From NCBI GenBank assembly GCA_933228675.1, contig OW121741.1:112400361-112464360 (forward strand): 64,000 bases of DNA, in the 5' to 3' direction. Position 1 is the first letter of the stretch; each line of letters begins with the position of its first letter. Below the pieces are notes generated by a model. It worked only from the letters and a program-made list of their open reading frames with translations. It ran no database searches and was not told the DNA's origin. Made by a program: the position numbers and the translations under genes. Below, in pieces: positions 57,196 to 64,000 of this stretch. Source of the DNA: Stomorhina lunata (taxonomy: Eukaryota; Arthropoda; Insecta; Diptera; Rhiniidae).

Positions 57196-58640
57196 CTTAA
57201 GTTTCAATTTATTTGCTTAATTTTACATTTCCAATTTAAAGCGTCAAAAACTATTAGCCAACTGATTGCCCAGTAATCACAACTGCTGTAAAAATAATTA
57301 TCTTCCCACAAGGAAACCAGAAATTCTGAAGAAAATAAATTAATTGCTCCAAACATACTCCTACAAAATGAGGACCAAACATTGTATCATAAATAACTTC
57401 ACCAAATTACTAACATCGAATCTACACTAAAATGTAAGGAAAATCATCCGGAAAGTCAAGTTAATTAAGAGCCACCAGAATAAGGTTTCCTAAGAATTGA
57501 CAACATCTTTTTACCTTTTACATCTTTCAAAGATGACTTAATTTTTTTTTTAATCACTTCAGAGAAAAAGAAACATGAAATAAATTAGAAAATGTTAAAA
57601 TAAAATAAAAACATGCAGTACCTTTATTTTCTTCACATACGAGTATACTACATATTTATTATCAATTTAAATTAAAATGCTTGCATTCTTTTTTACCAAA
57701 TAGTGCGTTGAGACCGGATTTCCCCTTGCCCCACTTGTATGCCACTGTTAGTGTCTCCCCTGTAAAAGTAAAATATTAAGGTAACTTGCCACATGATCTA
57801 GTACCATGGAAGAAGGTATTGTGGGTTCAGTTAATATGTTTTTATTGCAGTTGTTGCCACTTCGACTGATGTGGCATTGTATTGTTGTTGGTGTTGCAAT
57901 AAATTGTCTTTACTATTTATAACGAACAGAAAATGTTATTATCATTTTTTATATGCTTGAAGGTGTATTTTGCTTTAGATAGAAAAAGAAATGTGGAAGT
58001 GCAGAAAATTGAAATTTATATCCATGTTTTCCCAAATGATTGCATCCATCCTTGCACAAATAGTCTTACTCTGTGGCATATACATATGTATTATTTTCTT
58101 TATTTAGAACCGAGGTTTATGTGTTTGTGCAATTATACTAATACAATACTAATTTTAATAATAACACTAATTATTATTAATACTTATACTAAATTAATAG
58201 TGCAAGTACTACTATTATTTAGGGTTCAAAAACCAAAAGTGATGAAATTTTTTATCAAACTCAATACTTCATGTGTCGAAGATAGTTACACAGCTTAAAT
58301 CTTGATGTCGATTTAATTAAGGTATTAAGTATTAGTTTGTAGAAGAAAATAACTTAATCTTGTATTTTCAGAAAATATCAGCAAATCAAAAAGCTCTACA
58401 AAATTTAGTGTTTTCCTTTTTCTTTTTCCAAAATATAAGTTAGTTCGATTTTGCTCAGTTTCTCACCATAACCACGTGAATAGCGAAAGTCTTTTCTTTA
58501 GATTGAGGGAAAAAATTCACCGAAATTTACCGATCGTAAATCAAAGTTTAAAATTTTCTGAAAAAAGTCACGTAATTGTTACGTATAATTTAAGCAAAAA
58601 GTGTTGCATTCGTTTAGGCGTTACTTTTTAATCAAATTTA
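57196..58640. other. AT-rich spacer, no gene recognised
   Basis: Unique-looking DNA. A 121-residue frame at 57933-58298 is the longest non-repeat, non-LINE frame in the window, but its translation resembles no family I know, its composition is like the surrounding AT-rich DNA, and it includes a TTAATAATAA-type simple tract. I do not call it a gene. Confidence 0.5.
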
Positions 58641-59880
58641 ATTTAAGTGTTAGTCCAAGGCAGGTACCCCTAGGAGTCGACGGATTTTAACCAAAATTAG
58701 TAGAGCTCTTTTTTGGATCAACTAATAGACTTGTGACGAATTACATCAAATTTTGTTAAAAACTCCGGCCTATACATTGAGATCAAAAATAAGTGAAAAA
58801 ATTGCGGTCCAAGGCACGTACCTTAAAAAGTCATGGGATCTCAACCAGAATTAATATAACTCTTTCTTAAATCAATTAATAGATATGTGATATGTGTTTT
58901 TCAAATTCTGTTGAGAATTGAGACTTATACATTGAAAAAAGTAAAAAAGTGCTAGTCGGTCAAGCCCGACCATACGATACCCTTCACCACTAAGGTCTTA
59001 TTTTTCCTGTATAAAGACAAATATTTGCTAAATTTTGCCATCATACAAATATTTCCTTAAAACTTATATATTTAAGCTGTTTCCGTCATTTGGATTTATA
59101 TGAGAGCTAGGGCCAAATGTGGACTGATCACAAAGCTTATGTATGCAAAAAATAAACTTAAAATTCTCAATATCTTTAGATTTCCGAGTGTTTTAGTGAT
59201 TTTTGTCTCATTTAGTGCATTTTTAAAGAGTTTGTTTGTAGTTGTATGTAGCTATGGTCAAATGTGGACCGACTTCAACGAAATTTGGTACAGTAAGTTT
59301 ACATAGCAGTACGAGTATTTGTTTTAAATTTCATGAAAAAATATTTATATTTTTGTGGCCAATATATCAATTCCGGGAAGTGGGACCTATGGGAGGTACC
59401 ATAAATAATGGACCGATTTTGACGAATTTCAATAGACATGGCCTCATTATGAAAAAAATGATCTGTGCCAAATTTCATCAAATTATCTTTAGAATTTCGA
59501 CCTGTAGTTTGATTACAAGGTTTACGTGAGGGTCCAGCCAGCCAGGCGGACGGACGGACTGACATCGCTAAATCGACTCAGAAAGTGATTCTAAGCCTAT
59601 TCGCATACTAAAAGATAAGAATCGAATTTAATCAAATTCTGTTGAGAATTGCGATTTCGACTTATTTCAACCAAAATTGATGGACCTCTTTTTTTTAATT
59701 AATTAATTGACGTGTGTTGAATTTCATCAAATTCTGTTTAGAATTGTGACTTGTGAATTAATTAATAGACGTGTGTTGAATTTCATCAAATTCTGTTTAG
59801 AATTGCGACTTATACATTGAGAAGAAAAATAGGTGAAAAAATTGTGGACCAAGGAGTTGACGAATTTCGAAATTTTTTAG
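58641..59880. mobile_element. Dispersed fly element with diverged sub-repeats of about 150 bp
   Basis: Two units at about 58654-58806 and 58808-58950 share CCAAGGCA-GTACC, AACCA-AATTA, AATAGA--TGTGA, a TCAAATT-TGTT segment and TATACATTGA. Two more partial units follow at 59655-59753 and 59754-59855 (GTGTGTTGAATTTCATCAAA in each). Between them, 58955-59640, lies sequence with a GTCGG/CCGAC hairpin, ACCCTTCACCACTA, GTGGACCGACTTCAACG and a GGACGGACGGACTGACATCG tract. The 59242-59529 and 59299-59565 frames are conceptual readings of this repeat and are not genes. Confidence 0.6.
58955..58970. other. GTCGG/CCGAC hairpin in a dispersed repeat
   Basis: GTCGG at 58955-58959 and CCGAC at 58966-58970 with a 6-base loop, next to ACCCTTCACCACTA. 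Inverted relative to the copy at 48892-48913, where the same flanking words appear reverse-complemented. Confidence 0.6.
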
Positions 59881-60249
59881 AATTTTTCTTATCTATATAA
59901 AACTGAACAAGTGTGAAAAATTTCATCGTTTTAGGATCACTCCTTCTGTTTTTTTGCATTCCGATGTATGAAGAAATGCCACTGTGTGCCGCCTCAAACT
60001 GATGAGTCATCTCTAACAGCCTTGCTTTCACGAACTTCTGAGTCATCCAGAACTGCCATCTAGAACTGATGAGACACCTTAAACTGACTTAGTAGTCAGT
60101 CTGCTGAGTCATCTTGAACTACTTCATTCCAAATTAATGAAATTGTAAGTTCCTAACAAGTGTGAGTACATTCATGCGAATTTCTATTCCAAATTACTAA
60201 CCAAGAAAACACCTAGAAATTATGAAAAAGTTTCAAGTTTTAAGTCAAG
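59881..60249. other. Spacer with no recognised gene
   Basis: Contains several loosely repeated words (ACTGATGAGTCATC, GAGTCATCCAGAACTGCC, CTGAGTCATCTTGAACTAC) between about 59997 and 60120, perhaps a decayed short tandem repeat. The minus-strand frame at 59810-60046 runs through it and shows no domain. Confidence 0.45.
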
Positions 60250-60800
60250 TGATGATTCACTTAAACGGTCTATATTTACAATATGTTAGGGTCAAAGGTT
60301 GAGCATATTTTAGAATTCCATGTGCTTCGATCTTGTGCGTATATTCTCCAATTTCGTAGGCCAAGCTTTGAAAGATTTTTCTCTACTTGGTCTTTCCGTC
60401 AGAGTTTAACATTTTATAGCTATTGTTTTTCCAATATTGGGTTACTAGCCCGACATCCCATCTTTTTATTGTTCTTATGGGAGAACTCGCGGCACATGTT
60501 ACCTCACTACACTAGTTCCCCGTGTGATACCACGAGGAGGTCAGTGTCCACAGTTGAGATGAAGGATAACCAATATAAGTCTGGGCTTACCTAGTTAAGA
60601 ACCAAGTCAGAACCGTTGCTTGGTATCCAACATCCCCTTCATCACCCATTAATCATTAAGTTTTGGTAGTTTAAAGTCCTCTACCTTATATCTTCTGGCG
60701 TGTAAGAGTAACTCTGTCCTATCTGGATATACCCTCGATTCTTTGTTACCGGATCAGAAAGATAGTTCCCCTGGAGATGATTGCATGACCTCATTGATCG
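60250..60800. mobile_element. Transposon remnant sharing sequence with the LINE fragment at 46825-46950
   Basis: From about 60257 the words TTCACTTAAACGG, CTATATTTACAA, ATTTTAGAATTC, CCAAGCTTTGAAAGATTTT and CTACTTGG appear in the same order as their close relatives at 46828-46925, so the two loci share a diverged repeat. The following 200 bases (ACTAGTTCCCCGTGTGATAC near 60510) are less AT-rich than the surroundings and look like transposon sequence, but I cannot name the family. The 103-residue frame at 60283-60594 is not recognisable. Confidence 0.5.
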
Positions 60801-61844
60801 CACATTAATATTGATTATACACTGAATAAATTTAAAATTTTACTTTTAAAGTTTCCAACTGGGATATTTATTTTAATATGATGTAGCCATAGGTATGGTT
60901 TCCATTTGTTGCTGATTTTATTTGATGTTGCAACTGCAACATGATAACTTTTGTGTAGTCATATTTTTCTATTTTAAAGTTAGATGTTTTTTTTATTATT
61001 TTTAAAGGGTGTTCAAAAAATAAGTGTAATACAAAATACCTCATTTGAGGCATATAACAAATCTTTTACAGGTTTATTGTTCATATCTATGTATAAAAGT
61101 TAAAGTAAAAAAATATACAATTTGTTCACAAATTTGTATATAATAATATAATTTGTATAACATTTAAAATGTTTCTCGGTAGAGATGTGAACATTCTATA
61201 ACAATATCTTTAATTTTGCGACTTTATATTGAATTTTGCGACTTTAAATTGGACATCAGATAAATATTTCTATACGTTAGATACATCAGTACAAACCCAA
61301 TATATCCTTTCCATCAATATGTGCTAATTAAAGAAATAAATACTAAAATTTCATCTCTTATTTGAAAACTCTATTGAAAACTACAACTTAACAATACGAT
61401 TATTGTGGATTTCATCATTATAATGAAAAAATATAAAAATAAAAAAAATCCTATCAAAATGATAATAATTTCTATAATAATGGAAGATGATATGGACTTT
61501 TATATTTATGCTTCCACAGTTTCCAATACTACTGGTCAAAATCATAATATCTATAATTTTCAATTTTGTATATAAATATAAAATTAAATTCAATATTCTT
61601 GTTCATTTAGAAAGAAGCACAAGGCAGAATAGTATTTAAATTTAAGAGTTGAAATGGAGAAACATTTTTGATTAAATTTTTCTACAGAAATCTTAGCTAT
61701 AGAAACAAAATTTGATGACTAGAAATATTTTTTAATTGAAAATTTTTGAAATAAAAAGCTTTAAAAAGGCAAACACTTATTAAAAAATTTTACACAAGTG
61801 TATCGTACTAGAATTCCTAATTATTACAATTAAATATAATAATT
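60801..61844. other. AT-rich spacer
   Basis: Highly AT-rich with no coding frame of note. Near 61670-61760 a few diverged words of the palindromic minisatellite appear (AAATTTTTCTACAGAAATC). Confidence 0.5.
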
Positions 61845-62422
61845 ACACTGTGCTCGATTTTGACAACTTTTTACCGATAAAAGGGAGACCTAGTGGGTTA
61901 AGATAAATCGAGTACGCTGAATTCAATGGTGCTAACCTTTTTTTTAGATTAGCTCTAGTTTTCGAGATGTAAAAAATGGAGGAGGTTGCACAATAAATAT
62001 TCGCGTAACTAGAAAACTATTTATTTTCTTGAACTTAATAAAAAAAAAACCCGAAATTGGGCAAGAAAATTATCTTTCAGGAATACCCATTTTTTTAATA
62101 CAAGCAGTCGTTTGCAAAAAAATATTTTATTTGATTTTGGTTTGTAATTTAAAAAAACAATATATTTTTTCTTTGCAAACAAAAAAATTTATTTCCAAAA
62201 CAACTGTTTCTGAAAGATAACTTTGTTACTTGGTTCAAAAAAATAAACAGTTTTCGAGTTAAGCGAATATTTAATGCGCAACCTCCACCATTTTTGAAAT
62301 AACGCTATATCTTGAAAACTAGAGCTAACATAAAAAAAATCATCATCTGGAAGAGTATCCCTAATTCTAAACAGATCAAAAACCACACATTATATCTAAT
62401 GTGCGAGGTAAAATAACAGTGT
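61845..62422. mobile_element. Foldback (long inverted repeat) element of about 578 bp
   Basis: The two halves are diverged reverse complements around a centre near 62138. TTAGCTCTAGTTTTC at 61949-61963 matches GAAAACTAGAGCTAA at 62314-62328; GGAGGTTGC, AATATTCGC, AGAAAACT-TTTATTTTCTTGAAC and TTATCTTTCAG in the left arm all have inverted partners in the right arm, in mirrored order. The outermost bases are ACACTGT at 61845 and ACAGTGT at 62416-62422. It carries no gene. A hairpin MITE or foldback element is the likely class; no target duplication was recognised. Confidence 0.75.
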
Positions 62423-62454
62423 CTATACTAATATCAACATATAGAACATTTTTT

Positions 62455-63978
62455 TTAATAAAATGATTTCCCTATGGAAATTTTTTTTTAAATTTATTTT
62501 TTTTTTTTTATAAAAAAAATTCTTAAAAATTTAAAAAAAAGTTTCTGTATAAAATTTCTATATGTTCAAATTTAACTATTTTCATATACAATTTTTTCAA
62601 TAGAAAATTGTTGTTATACATATTTTTTTTATATAAAATTTTTCATAGGAATATTTTTAATACAAAAATTTTATATGGAAAAATGTTCTATCAAAAAATT
62701 GTCTATACCAAACAAATTTCTATAAAAAAAATATTTACATCGAATAATTTTCTATAAAAAAATGTTAGCATCAAATAATTTTCTATAGAAAAATATTTAA
62801 ATCGAATAATTTTCTACAGGCAAATATTTACGTCAAATAATTTTATATTGAAAAATTTTTTATAGAAAAATATTTGCAGCGAATAATTTGCTATAGAAAA
62901 ATATTTACAACGAATGACTTTTTACAGACAAATTTTTATATCGAAAAATTTTCTACAGAAAAATATTTACATCGAATAAATTTCTATAGAAAAATATTAA
63001 CATCTAAAATTTTCTATAGAAAAATTTTATATTGAAAAATTTTCTATAGAAAAATTTTCATATCGAAAATTTTTTTTATAGAAAAATTTTTATTTCGAAA
63101 AATTTTCTATCGAAAAATATTTTTATCAAAAATTCTCTATCGAAAAATATTTATATCGAAAAATTTTCTAAAGAAAAATTTTTATATCGAAAAATCGAAC
63201 TCGAATCACGGCCATCATCGAATAATTTTGCATAAAAGAATTTATTTTAAAACATTTTTTATACAAAACATTTCATATCGAAAAATTTTCTATAGAAAAA
63301 TTTTCATAACGAAGAGTTTCTATAGACAATTTTTCGGTATTAAAATATTGAAAAATCTTTTCAAAAAAAATTTTATATCGAAAAATTTTCTATAGAAAAA
63401 CTTTTATATCGAACAGTTTTCTATAGAAAACTTTTATATCGAACAGTTTTATATAGAAAAACTTTTATATCGAACAGTTTTCTGTAGAAAAATTTGAATA
63501 TTCAAAAATTTCTATAGGAAAATTTTTATATATATTTTTATATCGAAAAATTTTCCTTAGAAAAATTTTTATATCGAAAAATTTTCCTTAGAAAAATTTT
63601 TATATCGAAAAATTTTCTGTAGAAAACTTTTTGTATCGAAAAATTTTCTGTAGAAAACTTTTATATCGAAAAATTTTCTTTAGAAAACTTTTATAACGAA
63701 AAATTTTCCTTAGAAAACTTTATATCGAAAATTTTTTTGTAGAAAACTTTTACATCCAAAAATTTTTTATAGACAAATTTTTACATGGAAAAATTCTCTA
63801 TAGAAAAATTTTTTTATCGAAAAATTTTCGATAGAAAAATTTTTATACATATTGAAAAATTTTCTGTAGAAAAATTTTTATATCCAAAAATTTTTTGTAG
63901 AAAACTTTTATATCGATAAATTTTCTATAGAAAAATTTTTATATCGAAAAATGTTCTTTAGAAAAATTCTTTGCCATT
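62455..63978. repeat. AT-rich palindromic minisatellite, right block
   Basis: About 50 diverged units of roughly 30 bp with a TTTTCTATAGAAAA core and a spacer ATATCGAAAA. This is the same palindrome as in 10781-12935 with a different spacer. Units are more diverged than in the left block; short near-identical runs occur at 63380-63480 and 63540-63700. A non-repeat insert of about 32 bases lies at 63191-63222. The block may continue beyond the window. Confidence 0.9.
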
Positions 63979-64000
63979 TTTATGTGTAATTTTATAGATC

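Noticed and set aside
57933..58298. 121-codon frame, longest outside repeats and LINEs
   Set aside because: No recognisable domain, AT-driven composition and simple-sequence content; a chance frame is more likely.
59242..59565. Overlapping frames on both strands near 59.2-59.6 kb
   Set aside because: They coincide with a dispersed fly repeat (GTGGACCGAC and GGACGGAC words) that recurs elsewhere in the window.

Overview
This window is satellite-rich, transposon-rich, AT-rich eukaryotic DNA with no host gene that I can recognise. The organism is most likely a fly (Diptera, possibly a calyptrate). The case rests on a complete R1-clade LINE, on dispersed AT-rich repeats with GTCGG...CCGAC hairpins next to an ACCCTTCACCAC motif and GGACGGAC tracts that I associate with fly genomes, and on long runs of very short satellites typical of fly heterochromatin. 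The species assignment is inference. Pericentromeric, sex-chromosome or giant-intron heterochromatin would all fit.

Layout. 1-9262: an almost perfect 11-bp satellite (ACTAGAACAGA), open at the left edge. 10781-12935: an AT-rich minisatellite of tandem palindromes (TTTTTCTATAGAAAAA). 14669-15746: a 12-bp satellite (ACTAAGACATAG). 16652-17390: an 18-bp satellite. 19507-40361: the same 12-bp satellite in the opposite orientation, with higher-order structure, interrupted by two full-length copies of one R1-clade non-LTR retrotransposon on the minus strand (25166-30457 and 32620-37919). 41961-42870: a homogeneous block of the 12-mer. 46238-49050: a nest of transposons (inverted-repeat arms, a dispersed repeat, a hAT-like element with 8-bp target duplication, and a decayed LINE reverse transcriptase). 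49337-57195: a second 11-bp satellite (ACTAGACTATG). 58641-59880: a dispersed element with sub-repeats. 61845-62422: a foldback element. 62455-63978: the palindromic minisatellite again, with a different spacer.

The only convincing protein-coding genes are ORF1 (457 aa, three zinc knuckles) and ORF2 (999 aa, endonuclease, reverse transcriptase, CCHC) of the LINE, each present twice. In both copies ORF1 and ORF2 overlap in an ATGA stop-start. ORF1 would bind the element RNA, and ORF2 would nick the target and copy the RNA into DNA there. The two copies lie exactly 7462 bp apart. They differ by one noticed base (ORF1 Met163 to Val) and by poly(A) length (20 versus 28), and they share flanking satellite variants. 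They are therefore best read as one insertion into satellite DNA that was then duplicated together with about 2.2 kb of satellite, so that the LINE has become part of a higher-order satellite repeat.

The most interesting points are an apparently intact, young R1-clade element sitting in a 12-bp satellite rather than in rDNA, the capture of that element by satellite amplification, a long A-rich leader in front of ORF1, and three short satellites that look like relatives of one another. Unassigned stretches are mostly AT-rich DNA with scattered transposon fragments.
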